This document shows positions 51,303-61,010 of a stretch of DNA of 64,000 bases, piece after piece. The notes below the pieces were generated by a model, which saw only the letters and a list, made by a program, of their open reading frames with translations, was not told the DNA's origin and did no database searches. Made by a program: the position numbers and the translations under genes. How positions within the stretch are numbered: position 1 is the stretch's first letter; every line of letters starts with the position of its first letter. The DNA comes from Syntrophopropionicum propionicicum_A (GTDB taxonomy: Bacteria > Bacillota > Desulfotomaculia > Desulfotomaculales > Pelotomaculaceae): contig NZ_JBMGJC010000003.1 of assembly GCF_048984525.1 (NCBI RefSeq), positions 186,001 to 250,000 of the forward strand, in the 5' to 3' direction.

Positions 51303-52952
51303 TTGTATTACATAAAAAGAATATCAGTTTTTTATGTTTTGGCCATGCTTGTCGCCCTGGCCGCCCTTTTTACAGGCTGCAACTGGTTTAACGCCAGCGC
51401 CAAGGTGGAGAAGCAGCTGGAGCTGGGGGTCAAATATTTAAGCGAGAACAAGTTTGAAGAAGCGGTCCTGGCCTACCAGGAGGCAATTAAAATCGACAAG
51501 AAAAGCGTTCCCGCCTACAAGGGGCTTGGAGTCGCCTATTCCATGCAGGACAAGCCGGACCAGGCCGAGCAGGCATTGCAGGACGGGCTGAAACAGGTTG
51601 CCGGCAGTGTGGCTTTGAAACTGGCCCTGGCCGGGTTGATGACAGACCAGAACAGAAAAGACCAGGCCGAGGCGATCTACAAAGAGGTAATCGCCCAGGA
51701 CGCGAGCAGCCTCCAGGCCTACCAGGCCTACGCCAGGCTGCTGGCCGGCATGAACAGGCAAAACGACGCCGTGGCCCTACTGGAAAAGGCCGCGTCGGGC
51801 AGACCCGGGCAGTACCGGATAAGCGCCCTGCTGGCAGAGCAGTATATCAAAACCGGCAGCAGGGAAAAAGCACTGGCCGCCCTCAGCCAGTCGTTGTCAG
51901 CGGAGCCCAACCAGGCCGCCGCCTACAAACTGCTGGAAGAGTTCTATAACGGGCGCTGGGCTGAACTGGTTTCTCTTGGAGAACAGTACATCCTGCAGGG
52001 TAAACCCTTGCCCGGAACGGTTATAAAACTCACCGGGCTTTACAAGCTCGGCAAATATGGCGATATGGTCAAACTATATGACCAACTGGCGGGCGATATT
52101 AAAGCCAGCCCGAAGGTCCGGCTGCTGGCGGCGCAGGCATATCTCAAGCTGGGCCAAAAAGACCAGGGGCTGGCCCTTGGCAGCGACTTAAAGCCGACAG
52201 ACATAAAAGACCCGGCCCTGCTAGCCGAGATAGCAGCCTTCTACCTGGATGCAGGGGATAAAGCCGCCGCCCGCGGCCTGGCCCTGAGGGGCATCAGCCT
52301 GGACGACACGGTTATGGACAACTACATCATCCTCTCCAAAAGCTACGAGGAAGAAGACAAGGCCCAGTCCGGCATCTGGCTGACCAAATACCTGCTGGGC
52401 AGCGCCTACAGCGTTAAAGATGCAAAGGCTCTTACAACACCTGGCGCAAATAACAGCCAGGTTGTTACACCTGTGAAAAATGAGGCAGCCAATGTGAAGC
52501 CGGTTCAGACACAAATAACAGAGGATTACTCGAAAAATAAAGATATACTGGTTAATGACATCCTGGCTAAGATGGGGTTCAAAATCGGCACACCCCCCAG
52601 TGAAATAATCAAAGCCCTGGGCCAGCCAAACGGCAGCGACTGGTATAACGGCGGCCAATACCTTTCTTACAGCAGCAAAGGTATAACCTATATAATCGGC
52701 GGTGATTACCAGACGCTGGTAGGCGCCTATATCGGCAATTATGAGCTGAAACCAGGCATCAGGCCGGGCATGAGCCAGGCTGAAGTCAAGCGTATTTTAG
52801 GCAAGCCTGATTATGACGACTACAGTGTGGAAGAGGGCGGTTACTACTTAATCTACCATTGCAGCGGGGATTACCACCTGACGTTTTCTGCCGCTGACAG
52901 TAATAGCCCTGTCGATGGGGTTGAGATGCATTATAATCCTGACTATTTTTAA
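51303..52952 (+). CDS. TPR lipoprotein with BamE/OmlA-like C-terminal domains (paralogue 1)
   Basis: A 549-residue predicted lipoprotein. A signal peptide ends in LFTGC, then tetratricopeptide repeats run to about residue 370 (VKYLSENKFEEAVLAYQEAI and others). After a Pro/Thr/Asn linker come two segments like the BamE/SmpA fold (KIGTPPSEIIKALGQPNG; RPGMSQAEVKRILGKPDYDD). TTG 51303 has GGAG 8 bases upstream, whereas GTG 51294 overlaps that site. The next gene is a paralogue, so the pair arose by duplication. It probably acts on the outer face of the membrane. Confidence 0.82.
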   Translation: MYYIKRISVFYVLAMLVALAALFTGCNWFNASAKVEKQLELGVKYLSENKFEEAVLAYQEAIKIDKKSVPAYKGLGVAYSMQDKPDQAEQALQDGLKQVAGSVALKLALAGLMTDQNRKDQAEAIYKEVIAQDASSLQAYQAYARLLAGMNRQNDAVALLEKAASGRPGQYRISALLAEQYIKTGSREKALAALSQSLSAEPNQAAAYKLLEEFYNGRWAELVSLGEQYILQGKPLPGTVIKLTGLYKLGKYGDMVKLYDQLAGDIKASPKVRLLAAQAYLKLGQKDQGLALGSDLKPTDIKDPALLAEIAAFYLDAGDKAAARGLALRGISLDDTVMDNYIILSKSYEEEDKAQSGIWLTKYLLGSAYSVKDAKALTTPGANNSQVVTPVKNEAANVKPVQTQITEDYSKNKDILVNDILAKMGFKIGTPPSEIIKALGQPNGSDWYNGGQYLSYSSKGITYIIGGDYQTLVGAYIGNYELKPGIRPGMSQAEVKRILGKPDYDDYSVEEGGYYLIYHCSGDYHLTFSAADSNSPVDGVEMHYNPDYF

Positions 52953-52997
52953 AAATTATAATCCCACATTAAGCATGCTTTGGAGGGGACTGACCGG

Positions 52998-54629
52998 ATG
53001 AGACCTGACAAGATGAAAACCGTTTTAAAAGTTTTGGCCCTGCTTATTATTCCCGCCGCGTTTCTGGCTGGCTGCAACTGGTTTAACGCCAGCGCCAAGG
53101 TGGATAAGCAGCTTGATCTTGCTGTGAAATATCTCAGTGAAAGTAAATTTGAAGAGGCGGTGCTTACTTACAATGATGTTATAAAAATAGACAGCAAGAA
53201 CCTCCAGGCCCACAAGGGATTAAGCCGGTCCTATGAATTACAGGGCAAGTTCCCGGAAGCCGAAAAGACTCTGCAGGACGGTCTTGCCAAAGTGGACGAC
53301 AAATACGTGCTGAAGCTTTGCCTGGCAAGCCTTTATATTGATCAGGGCAAGAACTCCGAGGCTGAAAAAACATTTACCGGCATTATTGCGGAAAACAAGT
53401 CGCAGGTTTCCGCCTATGAAGGCCTGGCCAGGGTGCTCATGGATCAGGGCAGGGTTGACGAAGCAGTGAAAATAGCCAGTCAGTGCGTCCTGTCCAACAG
53501 CGCCAGCGAGAAAAGCTACAACCTGCTGGCCGGTGCATATTTGAACAAAAAGGACCAGAAACAGGTCCTGGACCTGCTTTCCCAGTCGCTCAAAATAAAT
53601 GCCAACCAGCAGGGGGCCTATATCCTGCTGGAGGTCCTCTATAACAAGGACTGGAACAAAATGATTGAATTCGGCTCCACCCTGATGGTCTCTGACGAGA
53701 CGGCCGGCAGGACGCTTAAGGTCTACGCTTATTCCAAGGCGGGCCAGCATAACAAAGCAGTTGAAGAATTTGCTGCTTTAAAAGACAGCGGCTCTCGCGC
53801 GGACAAAGCCAGGTCTATCGCGGCAATCTCTTACACAAAGGCAGGGGATAACAAATCAGCTGATAAGTTAATAGGTGAAGTCAACCTCAAAAGCTCTAAA
53901 AACCCCTTCTTGTATGCCGACGCTGCCAGGTATTACCTGGAGGCGGGCAATTTAAAACAGGCCAGGTCAACCGCCCTGGCAGGGATTGCTCTCGACGATA
54001 CCTGCGTGGAAAATTACCTGGTCCTGATCGAGGCGGCCAAAAAGGAAAGCCAGGTGGAAGCTGTTTACTACGGTTACATGCTGCTGGTCCGCTCTACCGA
54101 TACGGCAAAGAACCTGGGACAAAATCTGAAGACATACGGAATAGAGGTTAAAGTCCCCGTGGGTAAAGAGACAGCTGTTTCAGGGCCGGTAGGCAGGAAA
54201 CCGCTGACAAGAGAAGATTTCACCTTGTACGGCGTCAAGCTTGACATGAAGAAGTCACAAGTCATTGGGATACTGGGCCAACCATTAAATGATATTACAA
54301 TTGGCGGCGGGTTCAGTCAATTGACTTATAAAGACGGTTTTTTCATAGACTTTCTGAATGATAAACTCATCAGCGTTACGATTTGGAGCAATTTCCTGGT
54401 GGATTACCAGCGAAGAATTCCAACTTCAAGAGGGCTAAAATCCGGGGACAATATCAGCAAGTTATATGAACTATATGGTGAGCCGGACAAAATTGATACT
54501 GAAAGAGATGATAAAAATACGGATAAGGGGCTCACTTATTGTGACCCGGCTGATAAAGAAAGATTCTTTACCTTTGGCATTAAGGGCGATACAGTCAATG
54601 AAATTTTTATGGCCGGACCATTGCCATAA
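52998..54629 (+). CDS. TPR lipoprotein with BamE/OmlA-like C-terminal domains (paralogue 2)
   Basis: A 543-residue paralogue of the previous gene. The signal peptide ends in FLAGC, and the mature start CNWFNASAKVDKQLDLAVKY is nearly the same as in paralogue 1. TPRs fill the N-terminal two thirds. The C-terminus again has two BamE-like segments (KKSQVIGILGQPLND; SGDNISKLYELYGEPDK). ATG 52998 lies 9 bases after GGAGGGG (52982-52988). The TPR parts have diverged much more than the lipobox region, so ligands may differ. Confidence 0.82.
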   Translation: MRPDKMKTVLKVLALLIIPAAFLAGCNWFNASAKVDKQLDLAVKYLSESKFEEAVLTYNDVIKIDSKNLQAHKGLSRSYELQGKFPEAEKTLQDGLAKVDDKYVLKLCLASLYIDQGKNSEAEKTFTGIIAENKSQVSAYEGLARVLMDQGRVDEAVKIASQCVLSNSASEKSYNLLAGAYLNKKDQKQVLDLLSQSLKINANQQGAYILLEVLYNKDWNKMIEFGSTLMVSDETAGRTLKVYAYSKAGQHNKAVEEFAALKDSGSRADKARSIAAISYTKAGDNKSADKLIGEVNLKSSKNPFLYADAARYYLEAGNLKQARSTALAGIALDDTCVENYLVLIEAAKKESQVEAVYYGYMLLVRSTDTAKNLGQNLKTYGIEVKVPVGKETAVSGPVGRKPLTREDFTLYGVKLDMKKSQVIGILGQPLNDITIGGGFSQLTYKDGFFIDFLNDKLISVTIWSNFLVDYQRRIPTSRGLKSGDNISKLYELYGEPDKIDTERDDKNTDKGLTYCDPADKERFFTFGIKGDTVNEIFMAGPLP

Positions 54630-54703
54630 GAGTTCTTAGTAAACAGGTGGAGTGAACAGTAACATGAATTGTTGAGAGTTTGGGTAATAGGGGAGAGGTA
54701 ATT

Positions 54704-55456
54704 GTGAAAAAAATATTGATTTTGTTTCTTGTCTGCCTGGTGTCTTACCTGGCAGCCGGTTGTTCTGTCATCAGCGATGAATCCAAACAGAGACTCAGGG
54801 ACCAGGCGAAGCAGCCAACTGCAAGCGATGTCCAGCAGCCAGGACAAAAACCAGCCGGCAGTGAGCCGGAACAGGCCTCAAAAAATAACGAACTGCAAAG
54901 CGTAATTCAAGAAAAAGAAATTGATATGGACATGGATACCAGGAAGAAACTCAATACCTTTTTCTCGAATTTTTCCGAAGTATCACTGGCGCCTTTTGAG
55001 AGAGGGAAAATAAGCCAGAGCGAGCTCATAAGGTTCGGTATTTACCACAACTGGCTGAATAACTATAATTTATTCACTATAGAAGGTAGTAAAGCCTATA
55101 TTGATGAGGCCGCAGTTTATTCATCCATTAAAAAGTATTTTGGCCTGGATGTTGACAAACCCGTAAATGAATTTTCATATAGTAATGGTATGTACCAGAT
55201 AACTGCTGCTACCGGCGAAGCTTACCGTTTTTCACAAATTGCAAAGCTGGTGGATAAAGGCAATGGATATTATGAGGCAGATGTAAATGTTTATGAGGCT
55301 TCTTCCGGCTTTACCGGGAACCCGCACGGTTCCCTGGACGAGTGGAAAAGAGAGGCTGAAGGTCCTTATGACATTCCCGAAGTGATAGGCATGATGAAGG
55401 CGACAATTAAAAAAGCTGAAGACGGAAGGTACATTTTAGTTGATTACCTGCCGTAA
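54704..55456 (+). CDS. Predicted lipoprotein of unknown function
   Basis: A 250-residue lipoprotein: MKKILILFLVCLVSYLAAGC is a clear signal peptide with lipobox LAAGC. A Gln/Pro/Ser-rich linker leads to a folded domain (about 80-250) with FSNFSEVSLAPFERG and YGLD-type segments that I do not recognise. GTG 54704 follows GGGAGAGG; the frame extends to 54680 without signal character. It is the third gene of the lipoprotein group and ends 10 bases before the convergent FHA regulator. Confidence 0.75.
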   Translation: MKKILILFLVCLVSYLAAGCSVISDESKQRLRDQAKQPTASDVQQPGQKPAGSEPEQASKNNELQSVIQEKEIDMDMDTRKKLNTFFSNFSEVSLAPFERGKISQSELIRFGIYHNWLNNYNLFTIEGSKAYIDEAAVYSSIKKYFGLDVDKPVNEFSYSNGMYQITAATGEAYRFSQIAKLVDKGNGYYEADVNVYEASSGFTGNPHGSLDEWKREAEGPYDIPEVIGMMKATIKKAEDGRYILVDYLP

Positions 55457-55466
55457 AAATAGAAGG

Positions 55467-56159
55467 TTACAAGTCGAGCATATAGCCAAAACGGGGTATG
55501 GTAATAATCCTGTGCCCGTGCTTGCCAAGCCTTTTCCTCAGCCGGTAAACCAGCGCTGTGATTTCGTCAGTGCCGACGTCGGGAATCCCTTCCGCAGTGC
55601 TTGATAAACGTTCCGGCCATATTTTTATTTTTATTTCATTATAGCTTACTGCTGTACACCTGTTCCTGTGAAGAAGCAAAAGCAGTTCTATATCTTTGCC
55701 GGATAAATACAGCTGCCGGCCGTCGATTAATATTTCCCTCCGTTCCTGGTTTATAGAAAATGAATCATGTAAAGTTCCGGGCGATATGGATTTTGAATTT
55801 ACAAACTCGGATGTTTCTCCCGATACACTTTGGCTGCAATTAAATATAAATATAACTTCATTCTTGGAAAGGCTAATCTGATCACCGTTTCCAAGTATGT
55901 AAGGATGGTTTGGAACTATAACGGAACCATTAACAGCTGTGCCATGCTTACTTGACTGGTCGGTTAATGTAAATTGGTTGTTGACATAATTAATGTGTGC
56001 ATGCCTTTTAGATATGTATGGACTTGAAAAAGAAATGTCCGGTTTGTTTGTTTCCCATTGGCGGCCAAGCAGGGTTTCTTCTGATATCAGTTTGATGCTG
56101 CTGCCTTTTTCAAACGGCTCACCTTTTTCAATAATCAAAAACGCTGTCTGAAAAACCAT
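55467..56159 (-). CDS. FHA domain-winged helix regulator
   Basis: A 230-residue protein with two domains. An FHA domain spans about 15-105 (LLGRQWETNKPDISFSSPYI, SKRHAHI, SSKHGTAVNG), the module that binds phosphothreonine. A winged helix of the OmpR/PhoB DNA-binding class spans about 145-228 (LSGKDIELLLLLHRN, ITALVYRLRKRLGKHGHRI, FGYMLDL). The order is the reverse of mycobacterial EmbR. ATG 56159 follows GGGGAGG. It could convert Ser/Thr phosphorylation by the nearby kinase into transcription changes. Confidence 0.85.
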   Translation of the reverse strand: MVFQTAFLIIEKGEPFEKGSSIKLISEETLLGRQWETNKPDISFSSPYISKRHAHINYVNNQFTLTDQSSKHGTAVNGSVIVPNHPYILGNGDQISLSKNEVIFIFNCSQSVSGETSEFVNSKSISPGTLHDSFSINQERREILIDGRQLYLSGKDIELLLLLHRNRCTAVSYNEIKIKIWPERLSSTAEGIPDVGTDEITALVYRLRKRLGKHGHRIITIPRFGYMLDL

Positions 56160-56276
56160 GTTTGGCCTCCCCAAAGGATAAATATTTTATATTATATCAC
56201 TATTTTAAATGAAATTATTTTTAAACAGGTAAACATTTGAAAACATTGCATAAAAGTAAATTTGTTGCATCTTGCA

Positions 56277-56362
56277 AGAGGATTTTACAGCAAAAAGCTG
56301 AATAAAAGATTCATAGTTTAAAATATAACAGCCGCCTTTTAAGGTGGCTGTAGTATTTGTAT
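56277..56362 (+). repeat. Conserved intergenic element, copy 2
   Basis: It begins AGAGGATTTTACAGCAAAAA, contains AAAAAGCTGAATA and ends in the hairpin CAGCCGCCTT/AAGGTGGCTG followed by TAGTATTTG. It matches the element at 50844-50931 over most of its length. The rest of the 56160-56559 gap is AT-rich with no gene that I can support. Confidence 0.7.
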
Positions 56363-56559
56363 AATTTATGAGCATACACGGATTATTGATAAAAATTTAT
56401 AATTTTGAATCTATATATTTATTCATTAGCGCCATTTATCAAAAATTTCTGTTAATTCATTGATCTATCATGGATTTATCATCTTTATATAATTCTTTTT
56501 TATTTTAGCCTTTCCTATAATGATTAAGGGACATTAAATATGAATAGTGGGCTGGTAAA

Positions 56560-57438
56560 ATGTATCATCTATTAGGTATTTCGCGTGTAATAGTATTAAT
56601 TACATGTATAATTATTGTTTTTTATTATGTGAAAAGAATATTTAACCGGAAAAAGAATTCGCCTTTCGGCACTGTTTTATCAGCAGAAGGCCTCACAGAC
56701 TGTGGTCTGGTCAGAAATAATAATGAAGACAGTTTTATAATTATACGGAACTCCGGCTGCAGCGATAACATTTCACCTTCCCTCCTCTGCGCCGTAGCTG
56801 ATGGCATGGGCGGCAAAGATTACGGTGAGTTGGCCAGCTCTAAGGCAGTAGAAATATTGCAGCATGAGTTTAATCAAATTAAAGCCGGCAGTCCTTCAGA
56901 CTGGAAAGCCTGGCTGCAAAAGTCCTTTCTAAAAGCTCATCTTGTTGTTGCCAAAAAGTCCGGCGAACTCAAAATTAAAGGCGCTATTGGCACGACACTG
57001 GTTGCCTTGGTAATAGCCGGGGAGAAAGCTGTCGTGGCCAATGTGGGGGACAGCAGGGCCTATCTTTTCAGGGGCGGGGATTTACAACAGATTACTAAAG
57101 ACCATTCTCTTGTAAGTTTATTAGTCGAAAAAGAGTTGATTGAACCGGATGAAATCTATACTCACCCCCGCCGCAGCGAGATCATGCGGTTTCTTGGACA
57201 GAGCGTGGATTTAGAGGTGGATGTTTTTGAAATAGACCTGGTCAAGGGAGATATCCTTATGTTGTGTTCAGATGGATTGTGGGAAATGGCCAGGGACCCG
57301 TTGATAAAAGACATAATGGCTAACAGCCCAAACCTGACGGATGCCTGTACAAAGCTGATTAGATCGGCAAACCAGGCTGGTGGAAAAGATAATATAACAG
57401 TTGTATGCGTTAAGGTTGATACAGAATTGGTCTCATAA
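56560..57438 (+). CDS. PP2C-family Ser/Thr protein phosphatase
   Basis: A 292-residue protein. One N-terminal membrane helix (about 8-25) is followed by a PP2C domain with LTDCGLVRNNNEDSF, CAVADGMGGKDYGELAS, VANVGDSRAYLFR, LCSDGLWEMA and GGKDNITVV, so all metal-binding Asp residues are in place. It probably reverses phosphorylation by the Ser/Thr kinase encoded next. Membrane anchoring is less common in this family. The ribosome binding site is weak (GGG at about 12 bases). Confidence 0.9.
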   Translation: MYHLLGISRVIVLITCIIIVFYYVKRIFNRKKNSPFGTVLSAEGLTDCGLVRNNNEDSFIIIRNSGCSDNISPSLLCAVADGMGGKDYGELASSKAVEILQHEFNQIKAGSPSDWKAWLQKSFLKAHLVVAKKSGELKIKGAIGTTLVALVIAGEKAVVANVGDSRAYLFRGGDLQQITKDHSLVSLLVEKELIEPDEIYTHPRRSEIMRFLGQSVDLEVDVFEIDLVKGDILMLCSDGLWEMARDPLIKDIMANSPNLTDACTKLIRSANQAGGKDNITVVCVKVDTELVS

Positions 57439-57523
57439 CCTTATAATCTCTTAAAGATACTTAACCGGTTATGTGATAAATGTACAACTATTTTGTTTTT
57501 GTTTTGTAGGGGGAGAGATTAAT

Positions 57524-59869
57524 ATGCCCACGTGTTCATTATGCGGCACAGATAACCAGGACGATAACAAGTATTGCTCCAACTGCGGGACCAACCTTGC
57601 TGATCCCACCGGCCAGCTGGCATCGCAAACTGTCCTTGAAGGCCGCTATATCATAGTGGAGGTCCTGGGGCGCGGCGGCATGGGCGCTGTTTACAAGGCT
57701 CTGGACCAGCGGCTTAATAATATGCCTGTCGCTATAAAGGAGATGAGCACAGGAGCAGTCGGCAAGAGAAATCTCCAGGCCTCGATTGATTCGTTTAAAA
57801 AAGAGGCCACTATGCTTATCAATCTCAAGCATCCCGCCCTGCCGCACATCACAGATTTCTTCTCGCTGGGGGAAGATCGATTTTACCTGGTTATGGACTA
57901 TATTGAAGGCCAGACCTTAAAAGAAATCGCTGTCCGGCGCGGCCCCATACCTGAGATTGAGGTGCTGGACTGGCTGGAACAGCTTGGCGATATCCTGGAC
58001 TACCTGCACAATCAAAAGCCCCCGGTTATTTTCAGGGACCTGAAGCCGTCCAATATCATGCTGACACCGGACGGGACCATAAAACTAATCGATTTTGGCA
58101 TTGCCCGCCACTTCAGGCCCGACTCCACTTCAGACACCGCCCCTTACGGTTCACCCGGCTACGCCCCGCCCGAGCAGCACGGCAAAACGCAGACTGACGC
58201 CCGGTCTGATATATATGCCCTGGGAGCCACCCTGCACCACTTGCTGACGGGGATAGACCCTTCAAAAAAGCCTTTTTTCTTTGAAGTGCCGGGTAAAGTG
58301 GTAAAAGTATCCCCGGAGATTGAATCGGCGATCATGAAATCACTTCAATTAAAACTGGAAAACAGGCCGTCAAGCATTAAAGATATGCTTGCTATGATAC
58401 CCGGTACAGCGGTGCCTGATCAAAAACGAGGCAAAAAAGCGCCCGCTAGCGCGCAAGATCTTGTGCCGGCCGGCGCTGGAATTCAATACGACGACAGGAC
58501 AGGCACGCTTTACCTGGCAGGGGATATACAGCCAACATTGAGCCAAACCATGCAGGAGACTCAGGAACTGGGCCAATGGCCGGGGCAAGCCGGGGCAAGC
58601 GCTCCCACCATGCCTTCGCTGGCTGCGGGCGGCAGCACTCTCCCAATGTCCGGCGGGGCTGAGGCGCCTGCAGTAAAATCAGAGAAAAAAAGCAATAAAG
58701 CTGCCCTTATATCTGCGTGCCTGATCGGGCTGGCTATCATCGCCCTTGCCGTTAATTTTGCTTTTGAGAAACACGCGGCGGCTAACGCAAAGTTATACCA
58801 GGAGAAAGTAGCCGATGCTATTAAATTCAGCGGCAGCGGCAAGTATGACGAAGCCGAAAAATCGCTCAACGAAGCTTTAAAATACCAGAATAATAAGCTG
58901 GAAGTATACCAAAACCTCGGCAGGCTTTATTTAAAAAAAGGCGACCCCCAAAAAGCGATTGAGCTGCTGACCGGGCAGATTGAGAAAGGCGTAATAAAGA
59001 ACGATAACGCTGCTTTGTATATCCTTGGCTCAGCCTATTTTGATTTAAAAGACTACGAAAAAGCGGCCTCGTATTTCCAGGAAGTAATCCAGGCTAGCCC
59101 CGCCTCAGCGGGGGATATCTATGAGACGTCAATGCGCGACCTGGCTGTCTGCAACGGCAGGCTCGGCAAGTACGGCGAAGCAGAATCATTGCTAAAAACT
59201 ATTGAAAAATCAAAAGGCTCTGCTGACCCAACAGTCAGCTATATACTGGCGGACCTGAACTATGCCAGAAAAAATTACGCCGAATCCGCCAGGTACTACG
59301 AGCAGGCCCTAACAGGCGATCCTGCCAATATAAGGTACAAATTAAGCTCAGCCAGGCTGTACAGTTACCTGAGCGCTTCCGCTTCATCAGCGCCTGAAAA
59401 GGAGGACGACCTGAAAAGAGCGGTAGCAATACTGAAAGAAGGAGAAGATATTGACCCTTATAATATCCAGCTGCTGACCGATTTCGGCAAATACAACTTT
59501 GATCTGGGGGAACTGTACAGGTCAACCGGCAGCAGCGCCAGTACCGGGTATTATCAACAGGCCTTAGTTATTTTCAATAAGCTTAAGGACCTGGGTATAA
59601 AAACGGCAAACACTTATTTAAACATTGCCATAGTTCAGGATAAGTTAGGCGGCTACGCAGAGGCGGAAAACGCCTTCCAGCAGGCTCTGAATATTGACGA
59701 AGGGGATTCACACACCAATTTCGTTTACGGTTTGTATAACCTTAACCGCAGGGATTATGTAAAGGCCGGTAAATATCTTCAGCGGACGGTAGATTTAAAT
59801 AAGAACCCGGAAGAAGTTACTTATGCCAGTGGAAAAATCAGAGAGCTTAAGGAAAAGGGTTGGATTTAA
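57524..59869 (+). CDS. Ser/Thr protein kinase with zinc ribbon and C-terminal TPR domain
   Basis: A 781-residue protein. An N-terminal zinc ribbon (Cys4, 7, 18, 21) precedes the kinase domain (about 40-310) with GRGGMGAVY, ATP-site Lys72 in VAIKE, the catalytic loop FRDLKPSNIM with Asp172 (the usual HRD His is Phe) and IDFGIA. A disordered linker, a membrane helix (about 393-414) and many TPRs (to 781) follow outside the membrane. It resembles PknB-type receptors but with a TPR sensor. ATG 57524 follows GGGGGAGAG. PP2C and FHA genes are neighbours. Confidence 0.9.
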   Translation: MPTCSLCGTDNQDDNKYCSNCGTNLADPTGQLASQTVLEGRYIIVEVLGRGGMGAVYKALDQRLNNMPVAIKEMSTGAVGKRNLQASIDSFKKEATMLINLKHPALPHITDFFSLGEDRFYLVMDYIEGQTLKEIAVRRGPIPEIEVLDWLEQLGDILDYLHNQKPPVIFRDLKPSNIMLTPDGTIKLIDFGIARHFRPDSTSDTAPYGSPGYAPPEQHGKTQTDARSDIYALGATLHHLLTGIDPSKKPFFFEVPGKVVKVSPEIESAIMKSLQLKLENRPSSIKDMLAMIPGTAVPDQKRGKKAPASAQDLVPAGAGIQYDDRTGTLYLAGDIQPTLSQTMQETQELGQWPGQAGASAPTMPSLAAGGSTLPMSGGAEAPAVKSEKKSNKAALISACLIGLAIIALAVNFAFEKHAAANAKLYQEKVADAIKFSGSGKYDEAEKSLNEALKYQNNKLEVYQNLGRLYLKKGDPQKAIELLTGQIEKGVIKNDNAALYILGSAYFDLKDYEKAASYFQEVIQASPASAGDIYETSMRDLAVCNGRLGKYGEAESLLKTIEKSKGSADPTVSYILADLNYARKNYAESARYYEQALTGDPANIRYKLSSARLYSYLSASASSAPEKEDDLKRAVAILKEGEDIDPYNIQLLTDFGKYNFDLGELYRSTGSSASTGYYQQALVIFNKLKDLGIKTANTYLNIAIVQDKLGGYAEAENAFQQALNIDEGDSHTNFVYGLYNLNRRDYVKAGKYLQRTVDLNKNPEEVTYASGKIRELKEKGWI

Positions 59870-60041
59870 CGTTGATGGAACGAATTAATTTCAGATGCTG
59901 TTACCAGTTTTTATAGCACGGGAAGAAAGTGGGCATAAAGCAGACAAGAATTATCCCGGCAATAAAAATAACTTGTAAGGGGTGATGCTTTGGCAGACAG
60001 TGGTGTTTTTCAAGAGCTGTATAAAAAGGAGGCTTTTTAGA

Positions 60042-60809
60042 ATGACTTTTGATAAGATTTTAGCTCTACCGTTCAGAGATGGAGGGATAGTAAAACTCCT
60101 TATAGGTGGAATCATTCAGATTATTCCTATCGTCAACTTTTTCTCAATTGGTTATTTTGTTGATTGTTATGAAAGAGGAGCAAAAAACCAACAGTCGATG
60201 CCCGAGTGGTCTGACTGGGGCAGGAAATTTGTGGACGGCTTAATTATTTTAGTTATTAATATTGTTTACCTCCTGATACCGATGCTGATACTGGGTTCCA
60301 TGGGTGTGTTTAAGGCTGTCACCAATCCAAGATACCACCTTGGTTCAGGAACAATATTTCTCGGGGTATTATTATTTATCATATTTACGATCGCGGTGCC
60401 AATGGCAATTTCCAACTACGCTGTAAAGAGGAGCTTTTTTGCAGCGTTTGATTTGCTCTATATTTTTAAACTAATTGGACTCTCACTGGGCAGTTATATA
60501 GGAGCGTATTTCTTATTGTTCTTTGCCGGAATGTTAACCGGTTTTGTTCTGATGGTCCCGATAATCGGCTGGTTGTTTGCAATCTTTGCCGGTTTTTATT
60601 TGGGATGTGTCGCCAGCTTCCTATTCGGTTCAGTGTATGGAAAGGCAAGTCGAAAAGCGGGAGGCAGCAGTTACAAGCCGTTTGCTGAGAGTGCCCGGAC
60701 AGCTAATGAAACTGCAGCAGCGTCAGTAACATCTTTTTGTGGTAATTGTGGATGCACTGTTTCTCCAGACGCTAAATTTTGTGGTAATTGCGGCTCTAAA
60801 ATAGGCTAA
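60042..60809 (+). CDS. DUF4013-type membrane protein with C-terminal zinc ribbon
   Basis: A 255-residue protein with about five or six membrane helices in residues 15-205 (LIGGIIQIIPIVNFFSIGYF, then MPEWSDWGRKFVDGL typical of DUF4013). The C-terminus has FCGNCGCTVSPDAKFCGNCG, a zinc ribbon like that of the kinase. ATG 60042 follows GGAGG (60029-60033). Function is unknown. The shared ribbon suggests it belongs to the kinase cluster. Confidence 0.82.
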   Translation: MTFDKILALPFRDGGIVKLLIGGIIQIIPIVNFFSIGYFVDCYERGAKNQQSMPEWSDWGRKFVDGLIILVINIVYLLIPMLILGSMGVFKAVTNPRYHLGSGTIFLGVLLFIIFTIAVPMAISNYAVKRSFFAAFDLLYIFKLIGLSLGSYIGAYFLLFFAGMLTGFVLMVPIIGWLFAIFAGFYLGCVASFLFGSVYGKASRKAGGSSYKPFAESARTANETAAASVTSFCGNCGCTVSPDAKFCGNCGSKIG

Positions 60810-61010
60810 ACCGTGACGGGGTAATGGAAAATTGGATAAGGTTTATCAGAGCTTTATCATTGAGCTGTCATCCCGGGCACATTACGTGATTTTATACTTT
60901 TGCTTATTATTATCACAAGAAGAAGTCCTTAGATTTTCGAGGGGGGTAAAAAATGCTGCCAAGGACGATCTGTTTTCCTTACCTGAATAAAGGAGGGGGG
61001 GTAAAAGCAA

